The notes below the pieces were generated by a model. That model was not told the DNA's origin, searched no databases, and saw nothing but the letters and a program-made list of their open reading frames with translations. This document shows, piece after piece, positions 1-9,644 of a stretch of DNA of 37,475 bases. A program made the position numbers and the translations under genes. Source of the DNA: Aphanocapsa sp. GSE-SYN-MK-11-07L (GTDB taxonomy: Bacteria; Cyanobacteriota; Cyanobacteriia; Thermosynechococcales; Thermosynechococcaceae); NCBI GenBank assembly GCA_019359715.1, contig JAHHGS010000113.1, positions 1 to 37,475 on the forward strand, in the 5' to 3' direction. Position 1 is the stretch's first letter. Each line of letters opens with the position of its first letter.

Positions 1-24
1 TAGTTCATCCGAGAGCGCCTGGAT

Positions 25-612
<588 letters not shown>

Positions 613-655
613 CTAGGTCAACACATGAGTAGGGACTTACTGCCCCCTCAGCAGA

Positions 656-859
656 CTAACCTTCAGAGTGGCTCTGGCGAGAGACATGCTTCTCAAACGT
701 AGCCTGGGTCTGATGCAGCAACTGCTCACGAGTATCGCCAGTCGGTTTGAGCGTAGGAACTAAATTGCGAGCCTGGAGGGCCATGTGGAGTTGTAGGTGG
801 GCCACATATTCACTCAAGTCTTCACGGGAAGCAGAGTCAGAGCGCAGATTCGGATGCAA
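656..859 (-). CDS. Small conserved-looking hypothetical protein
   Basis: Function not recognised. The 67-residue product is hydrophilic, with no signal peptide or membrane segment. It is rich in Gln, His and Ser and probably helical (a stretch around SEYVAHLQLHMALQARN). The frame could open at an ATG at 895, but a strong Shine-Dalgarno AAGGAGA lies at about 865-871 on the minus strand, six or so bases before an in-frame TTG at 857-859. I prefer that TTG start, which drops 12 residues. It lies between the iminopeptidase remnant and the S41 protease, all on the minus strand, with about 140 bp to the protease stop. The ribosome binding site is the main support; homology is unknown. Confidence 0.55.
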   Translation of the reverse strand: MHPNLRSDSASREDLSEYVAHLQLHMALQARNLVPTLKPTGDTREQLLHQTQATFEKHVSRQSHSEG

Positions 860-862
860 GGT

Positions 863-871
863 GTTCTCCTT
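863..871 (-). promoter_or_regulatory. Ribosome binding site deciding a TTG start
   Basis: On the minus strand, AAGGAG precedes the TTG at 857-859 at ideal spacing. The upstream ATG at 895 has no comparable site. Confidence 0.55.
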
Positions 872-999
872 AACTAGGTCTCTACCGTTGATCAACGTTT
901 AAAACACTACCATTTGGGCAAATATTGATTCGTTTTTGTTAATGAAGTGTAACTCTAGTCACAATCAGCTTAAAAAAGTTAAATTTCGCTACTACTATT

Positions 1000-2313
1000 T
1001 TATTTTATTGTTGCTCCTGTCGGCCGAATAGGCTGAGTCTGGGCTGCTTCCAGAGCGATCGCGATCGCTTTTGCCTTCTGGGGGTCTGCCCCTTGGGCGT
1101 AGTTAACTGAAGATGGAACTTCGATGTCTGGTCTGACTCCAATTCCTTCTAGGCGTTGATTGTCATCCAGATGCACATCTGCAACTGCTAAATATAAAAC
1201 GCTGCCGTCTCGCATTGGAAACAGGCTGCCTTGGACAACTGCACCAGCCGTTTTTACACCGACAACCAAACCAATTTGATGCCTTTGAAACCCATAGGCT
1301 AAAATCTCTTTGCCACTTCGACTGCCCTCATTCACAAGCATCACAACGGGCTTGCTCCAAGCAGAGTTTGAAGTGAAGGGCGATTGGCTGCGATCCGTGC
1401 TGGTCAGTTTGATATTTCTGGCCGTGTAAAGGTTGAGATAGGAGGGCATTGCCCCACCCCAGCCTTCCCTTAAATCCAGCACGAAACTGTCTACATCCTT
1501 GAGGCGACCGTAGAAGAGTTCAAATTCAAGTTGGTTTTGGAACTGATCGCCCGCATAAGACCAGACATGCACGTAGCCAATTTTTCGCCCGGCTTGCTGA
1601 ATGACCTGCACACTCGCCTTCATCGCATCCAAAAACATCGTTGTGCCATCCAGCAGTTTTGGCGTAACCATAATTTCCTGCTGGTTTTCTGGTTGAAGAG
1701 AGCGCTGAACCAAAACTTTGACAGGTTGATTCGCTTTGCCCGCAAAGGACTGGATGGGGTGAAAGGGTTGTCCCTCAACACTCAAGATGCGATCGCCAAC
1801 CTGTAGCTCGGTCTTTAAGGCAGGACTGCCATCCAAAATCGCCCGAATAAACGTCTGGTCATTTTCCGGCTTGGTAAAAATGCCGATCCCACTATATTCG
1901 GGTTTGCCACCCGGCAAAACAGCCTGCATCTGTCGCTGCAATGCTGGATCTCTAGGCAGAAAGATCCCTAAAATTTGGTAGTAAGCTGGTTCGTCTGGAG
2001 TGTAGAAGCGGGTATGGGAGGTGCCCAGCTCAGCCAGCATCTGATTAATCACTTGGGCTAGCTCTGCTTTTGATTTTGCCTGCCTAGCTTGAGGTTTGTA
2101 TTTTTTGTGCAGGTCTTGCCAGTTAACGCCGTTGAAGCTGGGGTCAAAGAAATGCTCGTTGACGGTTTGCCAAACTTGCTCAAATGGATCGGCTTGCGAC
2201 TGACCAACCGTGGGCAAAATCGGGACAAGTGCGCCCCACAGCAGGAGCAGAACAGCGCTGATTAGCGCGATCGCCATCAGGCGAATTTGATGTCTTCGTT
2301 TTGAGTGCTGCAT
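1000..2313 (-). CDS. S41 family peptidase with PDZ domain, membrane-anchored
   Basis: This 437-residue exported protease is of the tail-specific/tricorn superfamily. Residues 10-36 form a hydrophobic signal or anchor after a KRRH cluster. An N-terminal helical domain (about 40-110) ends in GTSHTRF. A PDZ-like segment (about 140-215) contains GSPALKTELQVGDRILSVEG. The S41 core follows (about 245-400) with VLDLREGWGG, NEGSRSGKE and VGVKTAG. By alignment to CtpA the nucleophile is Ser333. The lysine used as general base by CtpA (in the GKG after KTF) is Ala here, so His100 of the SHT motif may act instead, as in tricorn- and NSR-type S41 enzymes; this is inference. It is expected to act in the periplasm or thylakoid lumen. 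It is divergent from the GNAT gene, with 46 bp between the starts. Confidence 0.85.
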   Translation of the reverse strand: MQHSKRRHQIRLMAIALISAVLLLLWGALVPILPTVGQSQADPFEQVWQTVNEHFFDPSFNGVNWQDLHKKYKPQARQAKSKAELAQVINQMLAELGTSHTRFYTPDEPAYYQILGIFLPRDPALQRQMQAVLPGGKPEYSGIGIFTKPENDQTFIRAILDGSPALKTELQVGDRILSVEGQPFHPIQSFAGKANQPVKVLVQRSLQPENQQEIMVTPKLLDGTTMFLDAMKASVQVIQQAGRKIGYVHVWSYAGDQFQNQLEFELFYGRLKDVDSFVLDLREGWGGAMPSYLNLYTARNIKLTSTDRSQSPFTSNSAWSKPVVMLVNEGSRSGKEILAYGFQRHQIGLVVGVKTAGAVVQGSLFPMRDGSVLYLAVADVHLDDNQRLEGIGVRPDIEVPSSVNYAQGADPQKAKAIAIALEAAQTQPIRPTGATIK

Positions 2314-2359
2314 ATCAAACTTCAGAAGGCCTATAAGCGATCCTAAATGAGTTGCTAGG

Positions 2360-2899
2360 TTGCCCCCACAATCCAGGCTGAGATGGCTTACAATTCAACA
2401 ATTATCTGAGCTTCTAACCCCTAGCGTGACTCTAGACAATCGACAAATTCAGTTCCAAGAAGGACTGGCTGAACCGCTGACGGCGGCAGACTTACAGCAG
2501 TTACAAGACTTATTTGAGCAGGGGGCGTTTTGGGCAGCAGGTCGTCGGCAGGAAGACTTGGCAGTTGCGATCGCCCACAGTCATCCAGTGATTAGCGCTT
2601 GGGATGGCGATCGATTGATTGGATTTGCCCGCGCCAACTCGGATGGGATCTATCGGGCCACGATTTGGGATGTGGTGGTTCACCCGGATTACCGGGGGGC
2701 TGGCTTAGGGCGGAAACTTGTCCAAACGGTATTGGCTCACCCGCAGATTAATAAAGTTGAACGGGTATACTTAATGACCAGTCACCAGCAAAGTTTCTAC
2801 GCCCAGATTGGGTTTGAGCCGAACTCGACAACAACAATGGTCTTGCACCAACAGCCAGCGCCTACCCTGGCTGAACAGACGGCGATCGCCCATGAGTGA
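2360..2899 (+). CDS. GNAT family N-acetyltransferase
   Basis: A 179-residue soluble acyltransferase. The GNAT core runs from about residue 75 to 165: [20 protein letters not shown] carries the acetyl-CoA pyrophosphate-binding motif R/Q-x-x-G-x-G/A, and [11 protein letters not shown] is the typical C-terminal motif. It resembles the cyanobacterial/plastid GNAT group that includes Ycf52, but I cannot assign an acceptor substrate. The start is a TTG at 2360, because an in-frame stop lies just upstream (2348-2350) and no better start is seen; the Shine-Dalgarno is weak. The last 8 bases overlap the next gene (ATGAGTGA), so the two are probably translationally coupled. Confidence 0.85.
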   Translation: MPPQSRLRWLTIQQLSELLTPSVTLDNRQIQFQEGLAEPLTAADLQQLQDLFEQGAFWAAGRRQEDLAVAIAHSHPVISAWDGDRLIGFARANSDGIYRATIWDVVVHPDYRGAGLGRKLVQTVLAHPQINKVERVYLMTSHQQSFYAQIGFEPNSTTTMVLHQQPAPTLAEQTAIAHE

Positions 2900-3329
2900 C
2901 TGTGACTCCCCTACTTCAGCGCTGTCGGCTTGCGTACAGACTTTGGGGTTAACCACGATTGAACGCCACATATTTCTGTGTGCTGATCAGAGCAAGCCTG
3001 TTTGCTGTTCTCAGGCAGAAGGGTTGGCTACTTGGGACTACCTAAAACGGCGACTGCGGGAGTTGGGGCTGGATGCTCCGCAGCCAGAGCGCCCAACCAG
3101 TGTTTTTCGGACAAAAGCTAACTGTCTACGAGTCTGTCAGCAAGGGCCAATCTTAGTCGTCTATCCCGATGGAGTTTGGTATCATTCCGTCACGCCAGCG
3201 GTGATGGAGCAAATCATCCAAACTCATCTGTTGGGCAATCAGATTGTGCAAGAGTATGCTTTTTGCACCCATGCTCTGCCTGATCTCCAACTAGCTGTTC
3301 CAGCCGATAGAGTTGAGAATCAAGTTTAG
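2892..3329 (+). CDS. (2Fe-2S) ferredoxin-domain protein, thioredoxin-like fold
   Basis: A 145-residue protein resembling the thioredoxin-like [2Fe-2S] ferredoxins found as stand-alone electron carriers and in NuoE. Candidate cluster ligands are Cys30, Cys38 or Cys39, Cys78 and Cys82, in the pattern HIFLCAD...VCCS...NCLRVC, followed by [13 protein letters not shown], typical of this family. I chose the ATG at 2892, overlapping the GNAT stop by 8 bp; an in-frame extension upstream to 2808 lies wholly inside the GNAT gene and lacks family similarity. The electron partner is unknown. The overlap suggests co-expression with the acetyltransferase, though a joint function is not evident. Confidence 0.8.
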   Translation: MSDCDSPTSALSACVQTLGLTTIERHIFLCADQSKPVCCSQAEGLATWDYLKRRLRELGLDAPQPERPTSVFRTKANCLRVCQQGPILVVYPDGVWYHSVTPAVMEQIIQTHLLGNQIVQEYAFCTHALPDLQLAVPADRVENQV

Positions 3330-3443
3330 ACTGCTGCTCAACCACAGGGTGATCAGCATCGCTTTTTTATCATTGGCGATCCCTGTCTAAAACAAACGGA
3401 TCTCAGATGATGCAAAGTTAGCAGTACTGAAAGAAAGCGATGA

Positions 3444-3884
3444 TTATGACTCCAGCTCTACTGCTTGCTCGAAGATCTCAGCCTCGGAGAACAGGCAGGT
3501 TTGGGGAAGACGCTTGGGGTCAAGAGGCGTTTCTCGCCCCACTAAATTCAACCCGTCTTTGTACGCCTTAGTGATGGCTTCAGGCAAGTAAGGTTTCAAA
3601 CTAGGATTTTCAGCTAGGTGGTCAAGAATGCGCTCCCGCTGCTCCTTAATGGTGTAGAACCAACTTTTGGAACGCGCTTCCGGCTGATACCGCCATTTAA
3701 GGAGATGCCCTAGCAGCACACCCAGGCGATTGCGAAGCTCTTGGCGCTGTTGCTTGCCCAACGAGTCTAACTCCTCAATCAAGTTATCAATATCCACTTG
3801 CTCCCATCGCTGAGCTTTTAGCAGTTCAACCTGCTGCTGTGTCCAGGCATAGAAATCTTGGTTATAGAGGGTCGTGGTTTGCAT
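3444..3884 (-). CDS. DUF29 family protein (copy 1)
   Basis: This 146-residue DUF29 protein belongs to a cyanobacterium-rich helical family of unknown function. Diagnostic stretches are YNQDFYAWTQQQ at the N terminus, LIEELDSLGKQQRQELRNRL and LLKWRYQPEARSKSW. The frame can be extended upstream to 3950, but I chose the ATG at 3882-3884 because the paralogue at 12945 starts with the same residues (MQTTTLY) and is exactly the same length. The two copies agree at 108 of 146 positions in an ungapped alignment by eye, and lie in opposite orientation 9 kb apart. It is convergent with the 2Fe-2S gene. Confidence 0.88.
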   Translation of the reverse strand: MQTTTLYNQDFYAWTQQQVELLKAQRWEQVDIDNLIEELDSLGKQQRQELRNRLGVLLGHLLKWRYQPEARSKSWFYTIKEQRERILDHLAENPSLKPYLPEAITKAYKDGLNLVGRETPLDPKRLPQTCLFSEAEIFEQAVELES

Positions 3885-4219
3885 CAGCGTCACCATACTG
3901 TCTGAGCTTATTTTGGCATTTAAGTCCTGAAGCGATAAAAAAATCACCACAAAAATGAGATTTTCTCAGTCTTAGTCAGTATGATGACTTGTCCTTCAGT
4001 CAGGACAGGAGTATGAATGAGACTGCGTGGGTTAATGTTTGGTGTTTTGGGTGCGCTACTTGAGCGGTATTTTTGTCAAACGTCCCTACGATGATATCAG
4101 GGGTAGATATTTCATTTAGAAAGTTTCTCGACTTGTCTATAACTACCTCAGCCAGCCCCGCCCTGTGACGGTGAAAGTGAGGATGCCACCCGCTAATGCT
4201 GAGACTCGATAGGAACAAT
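3885..4219. other. Gene-free stretch between modBC and DUF29
   Basis: About 335 bp. A 75-codon minus-strand frame (4000-4227) crosses most of it but has no recognisable similarity. I see no clear terminator for modBC. Part of it may be decayed coding DNA, but nothing can be assigned. Confidence 0.5.
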
Positions 4220-6055
4220 TCAGCCAAGATCAGACAAGACCATTAGCCGGAGTGGATCGAGGTGAATAGACCAGGGCAAGGGCTGATCTTTGATCTCCAG
4301 CCACTTTTCCTTAAAGACTTCTGCTTGTAAATGGTAATCAGCAGCATGGTGAGGAGGAGCGTGGAGTTTCACGTAGAGGGTAATTCGATGGGGTGTTTCG
4401 CTTGTATTAGCCAGCCAGCAGGGAAAAGTATTAGGAGAACTAGGATTCGGCTCTTGAGTAAACTTAAGCTGATGCGCCCGAACCCCAACCTGAAATTGGG
4501 CATTCCTAATCAATTCAGGTGTTTGTAAGTTGCATTCCCAGTCGATCGCGGTCATCGTTTGTTCTCCGGTGGCAACGGCTCGCGAAAAATTTTTGCAGCC
4601 CGTTAATCTAGCCACACTCACGGTTTGAGGGTGTTCAAAAATGTCTTGCTTGCGACCGTAAGCGATGATTTGGCCTTGCTCTAGGACGAGGAGGTTTTGG
4701 CAGACCCGATAGGCTTCCTCCATGTTATGGGTTACAAACAGAGTTACACCTGCATAGCGGTTGAGGATCGAGATCAGTTGCTGCTCGATCAGATACTGGA
4801 GGTGAGTATCAAGGGCAGAAAAGGGTTCATCTAAAAGCAATCCCTCTGGTTGACTGATTAAAGCTCTGGCTAGGGCCACTCGCTGCTGCTGTCCACCAGA
4901 CAGTTGGTGAGGATAGCGATCGCCCATCTCAGCCAAGCCAACTGCTCTTAACTGAGCCTCAACTTGCGGCTGGATCGCCGGATTGAAGGAGCGACGGAGC
5001 TGGAATCGCTGCCGAGGTTTGAGGATGCCAAAACCGACATTCTCAGCCACGGTCAAATGGGGAAAGAGGGCATAATTTTGAAAAATGATTCCAATTCCCC
5101 GCTCGCGGCTGGGCAGATTAATTCCTTGGTCTGAATCGAACAGGACTCGCCCGTTCAGAATAATTCGCCCTCGATCTGGGGTTTCCGTGCCGACAATGCA
5201 CTTGAGCAACATACTCTTGCCCGCCCCAGAAGCGCCCAAAATCCCCAAGGCGAGATGATCGCTCTCAAAGGCAATCTGTAAGTAGAAATTGGGCAATTGC
5301 TTTTCGATCTCGACCACCAGTCCAGTTCGGGAATAAGTTATCTTCTGGGGAGACTCTGATCGAAAAAATGGTTTGGGCCGGGGCAGCCATGCCTGGGATT
5401 GGCGACGAAATTGCCAGAGATTAACGAGGGCGATCGCCGCGAGAGAAACCGCCAAAATTAGCCCTGACCAAAACCAGGCCTGCTGTATGTCTCCGGCTTC
5501 CACAGCCGCATAGATGGCCAGCGGCATGGTTGTCGTCAGACCGGGAATATTACCCGCCAACATTAGGGTGGCTCCAAACTCGCCCAAGCCCCGCGCAAAA
5601 GCCAAGGTAGTCCCCGCCAAAATTCCGGGCAAAGCCAACGGCAAGGCAATTCGCCAAAATAGTCGAGTTTCGGAAGCACCCAAGGTTCTAGCAGCGCTCA
5701 GCAAATTGCCATCAATCTGCTCAAAAGCGCCTAAGGCTGTCCGATACATCAATGGAAACGTGACAACTGTGGCGGCGATCGCCCCGGCATACCAAGTAAA
5801 GATAATATCGACCTTGAAGCGGTGGAGCAGTTGCCCAACCGGGCCATACTTACCCAGCAATTGCAGCAGAACAAATCCGACCACCGTCGGCGGCAAGATC
5901 AGCGGAGAAATGCAAATGCCATCAATCAACGATCGCCAACGCCCCCGATACCTTGCCATCCGATAGGCGGTTGCCAGACCAATTAGAAACGTGGCCAGGG
6001 TTGCGATCGCCGCCACCTTCAAAGAAATCCAGAGCGGAGAAAGGTCAAGTTCCAT
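4220..6055 (-). CDS. modBC: Fused molybdate ABC transporter permease/ATPase ModBC
   Basis: This 611-residue fusion imports molybdate across the inner membrane. Residues 1-215 are the ModB permease, with several membrane spans and the EAA-type loop around AARTLGASETRLFWRIALP. A linker (220-245) leads to a ModC ATPase: Walker A GASGAGKS at 274-281, Q-loop FQNYALFPH, signature LSGGQQQRVALARAL at 385-399, and Walker B LLLDEP at about 406-411. The C-terminal ~120 residues are an atypical regulatory tail rather than an obvious pair of TOBE domains. Fused modBC is known in cyanobacteria. It starts 31 bp after the modA stop, so they form one operon. Confidence 0.93.
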   Translation of the reverse strand: MELDLSPLWISLKVAAIATLATFLIGLATAYRMARYRGRWRSLIDGICISPLILPPTVVGFVLLQLLGKYGPVGQLLHRFKVDIIFTWYAGAIAATVVTFPLMYRTALGAFEQIDGNLLSAARTLGASETRLFWRIALPLALPGILAGTTLAFARGLGEFGATLMLAGNIPGLTTTMPLAIYAAVEAGDIQQAWFWSGLILAVSLAAIALVNLWQFRRQSQAWLPRPKPFFRSESPQKITYSRTGLVVEIEKQLPNFYLQIAFESDHLALGILGASGAGKSMLLKCIVGTETPDRGRIILNGRVLFDSDQGINLPSRERGIGIIFQNYALFPHLTVAENVGFGILKPRQRFQLRRSFNPAIQPQVEAQLRAVGLAEMGDRYPHQLSGGQQQRVALARALISQPEGLLLDEPFSALDTHLQYLIEQQLISILNRYAGVTLFVTHNMEEAYRVCQNLLVLEQGQIIAYGRKQDIFEHPQTVSVARLTGCKNFSRAVATGEQTMTAIDWECNLQTPELIRNAQFQVGVRAHQLKFTQEPNPSSPNTFPCWLANTSETPHRITLYVKLHAPPHHAADYHLQAEVFKEKWLEIKDQPLPWSIHLDPLRLMVLSDLG

Positions 6056-6086
6056 GGGGTCGCAATTTCAAGGCGATAGATCAGGT

Positions 6087-6899
6087 TTAGGCCACTTTAA
6101 ACCCATACTTAATGAACACTTGCTGGGCGCGATCGCTGAACAAAAATTGGGCAAAGGCCTTGGCATCGTTTGGGTGACGGCTATTTTTTAAGACGGCAAT
6201 CGGATAAATGATCGGCGGATGGAGAGGGCTGGGAATCGTTTGGGCAATTTTGACCTGACTTGTGGTTTTAGCATCGGTCAGATAGACCAGCCCAACATCG
6301 GCGTTGCCTGCTTCGACAAACTGCAACACCTGCCGGACATTATTCGCCAGCACGAATTTGGGTTTGAGGGGGTTCCATAGCCCAGCTTTGGTCAGTGCGG
6401 CCTGGGCATATTCTCCGGCTGGTACACTGCGCGGATCGCCGATCGCAATTCGCTTGATCCGAAGATCTGTCAAATTGTTTAGGGTTCTTACCCCGAAGGT
6501 TTGGGTCGGGACGACTAAAACCAGTCGATTAGTCAACAAGATCCGCCGCGTATTGGCTAGCAGCAGATTTTTTTGCTGGAGGGCATCCATTTGCTTGGCG
6601 GCGGCTGAGATAAAAATATCAGCCGGGGCACCATTGACAATTTGCTGTTGCAGCGCTCCAGAGCTGGCAAAGTTATAGCGAACAGTTAGGTTGGCTCGCT
6701 CAGCTTCATACATTGGTGCAAGCTCTTTAAGAGCATTGGTAAGACTAGCCGCCGCTGAAACAATCAGTTGGGTCTTGGTCTGAATGTTTGCTGTTCCAAA
6801 GGTAATCACCCCAGTCAGACTGACCAATTGCATACCTACAGCGGCAAAAAAAGCTAACCCTAACAATCCGACATAGGTCAGAATTCGTTTCCTCGTCAT
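6087..6899 (-). CDS. modA: Molybdate-binding periplasmic protein ModA
   Basis: A 270-residue substrate-binding protein that delivers molybdate to ModBC. A signal peptide at residues 5-25 follows MTRKR; no lipobox cysteine is seen. The mature protein opens with LIVSAAASLTNALKELAP, the ModA oxyanion-binding start. Other family features are FNFASSGALQQQI-like, GAPADIFISAA, RLVLVVP and a conserved GDPRSVPAGEYAQAAL. The frame is open up to 7094, inside the MFS gene, but I chose the ATG at 6897-6899, which places the signal peptide at the N terminus. It lies 59 bp after the MFS stop on the same strand and 31 bp before modBC. Confidence 0.92.
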   Translation of the reverse strand: MTRKRILTYVGLLGLAFFAAVGMQLVSLTGVITFGTANIQTKTQLIVSAAASLTNALKELAPMYEAERANLTVRYNFASSGALQQQIVNGAPADIFISAAAKQMDALQQKNLLLANTRRILLTNRLVLVVPTQTFGVRTLNNLTDLRIKRIAIGDPRSVPAGEYAQAALTKAGLWNPLKPKFVLANNVRQVLQFVEAGNADVGLVYLTDAKTTSQVKIAQTIPSPLHPPIIYPIAVLKNSRHPNDAKAFAQFLFSDRAQQVFIKYGFKVA

Positions 6900-6958
6900 A
6901 CCAGGCTCTGAAAACTTTATTCGGTGGTGATTTTTATTAAAGACTAACGGTGTACTGC

Positions 6959-8254
6959 CTAGCCCTGCTGAAAATTGACTGATAATTTTTGATATTGACG
7001 CGATCGCATTGCCAGTAGCGTCACGATCAATCCAATTAGTCCAGTCACTGTAAACAACAGCGCAATTCCGCGGTCTGCCCCAGTGCCAAACCAATGACCC
7101 AGCAAATTTACACCCGCACCCGTTGTCATAAAGGGAATAAAAATCAACTGGGCAATTGGGCCAATCATAAATGCCGTAATCGGGGAAGCGGCTTGCTCAA
7201 TGCTCTGGGCAAATCCGAAGACTCGACCCTGACGTTCGATCGGAATGACGGTCTGCAAGATGGTTTGTTCTGATGCTTCCACCACCGGAATCAGGCATAA
7301 GTAAATAAACATCCCGATCGCTAGGAGTGGAACAGAAGCTTGAATCGTAAAGCAAGTCGCAACGATCCACATGGCAATGTTGGCTAGAAACATAGTTTGC
7401 AGAGGGTTTTTCCCTAAGCCATGCTTAGCAACGACTAAGCCCCCGATAATAAACCCTAAACTTAAGCAACCCCATAACACGCCCCAAGCTTGGACTGAAA
7501 CTAAAGATAAGCCATAGGCATCCATCAGGGACATGAAGACTCCGCCCAGAAAGTTGTTGAAACAATTAAAGAAAATAAGTCCAAACAGTCCAGGTACAAG
7601 ATGGACGGCTCGAATCGTGCCGCGAATGTCAATTGGGTTGGCTTGAGTTCCCGTTTGCCTTACCCGTCGTTCAGGCATGGATAGCAGACCAAGATGGAGT
7701 ATTGTCAAAGCCGTGAGGGCGATCGCAAACACCAGCATCCAAAAGACACCGAGAAACCCAACCACAAGGCCGCTAAAAATTGAAGCCCCTAAGAAGGCAA
7801 CCCCATTCACCGTTCCAACTAGCCCGTTTGCCTGATCGCGCTTTGGCTCGGAAATGAGGAGGGTGACAAGGGTGGGGAGGGCAATCGTACGGATGTTACC
7901 TGCGATCGCGCCCACCAGTGTCAAGAAGATGAACGTCCAAAGGCTTGGGCTGGCAGGATCAGTAAAGTCAGCCGATGGAGTCGTAACAAAGAGGATGTAG
8001 GCCAGCAGGTATAAAACAAGCGAACAGAGGCTTGAAACCAGCATCGCTGTTTTCTTTTTGTATCGGTCAACTAAAGATCCGAGAAAGAAGCCTGAAATGG
8101 CAACAGTGACAAGATACATGCCTGCCATCACCGATGTCGCAAGCACTGATTTGGTTTGCAGATAGACCCAAAAGGTAACAGCGAACCAGACAAATGTATT
8201 CGACAGGGAAGCTACTAATGAGTTAGCCAAAATGGCATAAAAAACTTTGGTCAT
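6959..8254 (-). CDS. MFS transporter (drug/macrolide-efflux-like)
   Basis: A 431-residue integral membrane protein of the major facilitator superfamily with about 12 hydrophobic segments. The cytoplasmic loop between helices 2 and 3 reads GSLVDRYKKK, the MFS loop motif. A long central loop around residues 205-215 separates the halves. It resembles the MefA/MFS_3-type exporters, but the substrate cannot be read from sequence. The start is the ATG at 8254, with a purine-rich AGAGAG just upstream. It precedes modA by 59 bp on the same strand, so read-through is possible, yet no role in molybdate handling is implied. Confidence 0.88.
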   Translation of the reverse strand: MTKVFYAILANSLVASLSNTFVWFAVTFWVYLQTKSVLATSVMAGMYLVTVAISGFFLGSLVDRYKKKTAMLVSSLCSLVLYLLAYILFVTTPSADFTDPASPSLWTFIFLTLVGAIAGNIRTIALPTLVTLLISEPKRDQANGLVGTVNGVAFLGASIFSGLVVGFLGVFWMLVFAIALTALTILHLGLLSMPERRVRQTGTQANPIDIRGTIRAVHLVPGLFGLIFFNCFNNFLGGVFMSLMDAYGLSLVSVQAWGVLWGCLSLGFIIGGLVVAKHGLGKNPLQTMFLANIAMWIVATCFTIQASVPLLAIGMFIYLCLIPVVEASEQTILQTVIPIERQGRVFGFAQSIEQAASPITAFMIGPIAQLIFIPFMTTGAGVNLLGHWFGTGADRGIALLFTVTGLIGLIVTLLAMRSRQYQKLSVNFQQG

Positions 8255-8282
8255 ACGCTCTCTTTGATTCTTTTTTATACCA

Positions 8283-8681
8283 TCACTGTTCTGAGATTGG
8301 ATTGCTCAGCCACTGCACAAGTTGAACCACAACTCCATTTGGATCAGTCACCTGAAAGAACCGTTCACCCCAGGGTTCAGTTTCAATCGGGGTCGTAATC
8401 GGCACTCCTTCAGCTTGTAATCTTGCATACTCTCGATCAATGTCTTCTACGACAAACACAATCAGCAGACCATCGGCTTGATGACCACCGAGATGGATTG
8501 GCTTGAAGCTCTCAAGTCCAGTCCGCAGGAAGATCAAGTTAAATCCAGCATCGTCTCTAGTGAGGGATACAAAGCCGTCAGCAGACATTTCTTGACTAAA
8601 ATCGAAGTGATGTTTGAAAAAGCTAGCGGATGCTGTGACATCATCGACGTTGAGTGAAATCGCTGAAGCAGTAATTTTCAT
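8283..8681 (-). CDS. VOC (glyoxalase/dioxygenase) superfamily protein
   Basis: A 132-residue single VOC protein with paired beta-alpha-beta modules: MKITASAISLNVDDVTASASFFKHHF at the N terminus and GERFFQVTDPNGVVVQLVQW at the C terminus. The DPNG turn and the alternating Glu/His positions are typical of metal-binding VOC proteins, which include glyoxalases and antibiotic-resistance proteins. Substrate unknown. I took the second ATG (8679-8681) as the start because relatives begin MKI; an ATG four codons upstream at 8693 is possible. It lies 28 bp upstream of the MFS gene on the same strand, so an exporter plus VOC pair may be a small resistance or detoxification operon (inference). Confidence 0.82.
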   Translation of the reverse strand: MKITASAISLNVDDVTASASFFKHHFDFSQEMSADGFVSLTRDDAGFNLIFLRTGLESFKPIHLGGHQADGLLIVFVVEDIDREYARLQAEGVPITTPIETEPWGERFFQVTDPNGVVVQLVQWLSNPISEQ

Positions 8682-8801
8682 CTCACAATCCATGCACTAC
8701 AAAATGATCAGTTACAGAGTTGGCTCTGCGCCCGAAATGACTCTTCAGACCAGACAAGTCCAATCGCTGGCTGTTTGCAAAATCAGAACTAATTTATAGT
8801 C

Positions 8802-9644
8802 TTATTGTGATGCTGATCGCTCATCTTTCTTCTGGCCGATATAAAGAAAATGGTCTGACATCATCACTCCCTCTGACGTTTGTCCGGTCACTTCTACCAA
8901 ATCCATCCATGCTTCAACCTCTTCTGGTGCCAGGGTTTGAATTGTTGTGGCAAAGGGGGCAGAAAAAGATTCAACCCCAATGATCGCCATTGGGTCAAAC
9001 TCAAGTGCAAACAATTGAAGAAACTCAGCCTGGGTCGTTAAATGTCCATAGCCAAGCGGCGGCGCATGTTCTGGATCAACATTGCCATCCTGTAAAAGTT
9101 GTCGATGGAAGTCTTGACGAATAGCAGCTTCCTCTGGCTGATTCCGAAATAGATCGCGAAAATAGGCCAATCGATTGATGCCTGCAGCAATTAGGATGCC
9201 ATCTGGCTTGAGAATTCGCGCCGCTTCTCGGACTGCCTCTTGCCTGGCTTCCAATGAGCAAAGGTGATAGAGCGGGCCTAACAGCAGTACAGCATCAGCG
9301 ATCGCAGTTGCTATCCCCACCACCTGAGTTGCAGAGGCTTGCAGGACACCGAGGATCTGTTGTTCCAAATTTGCCGTTTTGAGTCTGGCATAGGTCGTGT
9401 CCAACAACTTTTGAGCAATATCAATCAGGTAAAGCTTACAGCCTCGTTGGGCGAGCAACTCGGCATAGTGCCCCACTCCAACTCCAATATCTATCACTAT
9501 TGATTGGTCTGGAATCCACCGATCGAGATAGCGGGCCATCATCGCATACTCAACCGGACTGTGCTCCTGGAGTCGAACAGACTCATACTCAAACCCGTCC
9601 TGAGTGTAATGTTGAGCAACATTTAGTTCGTTTCGACTGTACAT
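8802..9644 (-). CDS. Class I SAM-dependent methyltransferase
   Basis: A 280-residue cytosolic methyltransferase. The Rossmann glycine-rich SAM-binding motif is VIDIGVGVGHYAELLA, followed by the acidic motif II LYLIDIA and the motif around ADAVLLLGPLYHL. The substrate is unknown; such proteins often act on small molecules. The frame is open from 9698, but a Shine-Dalgarno AGGAAAGAG ends six bases before the ATG at 9642-9644, which I prefer. It is transcribed in the same direction as the VOC and MFS genes, about 120 bp ahead of the VOC gene. Confidence 0.85.
   Translation of the reverse strand: MYSRNELNVAQHYTQDGFEYESVRLQEHSPVEYAMMARYLDRWIPDQSIVIDIGVGVGHYAELLAQRGCKLYLIDIAQKLLDTTYARLKTANLEQQILGVLQASATQVVGIATAIADAVLLLGPLYHLCSLEARQEAVREAARILKPDGILIAAGINRLAYFRDLFRNQPEEAAIRQDFHRQLLQDGNVDPEHAPPLGYGHLTTQAEFLQLFALEFDPMAIIGVESFSAPFATTIQTLAPEEVEAWMDLVEVTGQTSEGVMMSDHFLYIGQKKDERSASQ

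Noticed and set aside
2808-2891. Longer N terminus for the 2Fe-2S protein
   Set aside because: The extension lies wholly within the GNAT gene in another frame and is not family-like; the ATGAGTGA overlap start is better.
4000-4227. 75-codon minus-strand frame after modBC
   Set aside because: No recognisable similarity, no ribosome site, overlaps the modBC end. A resemblance to a transposase tail was too weak to claim.
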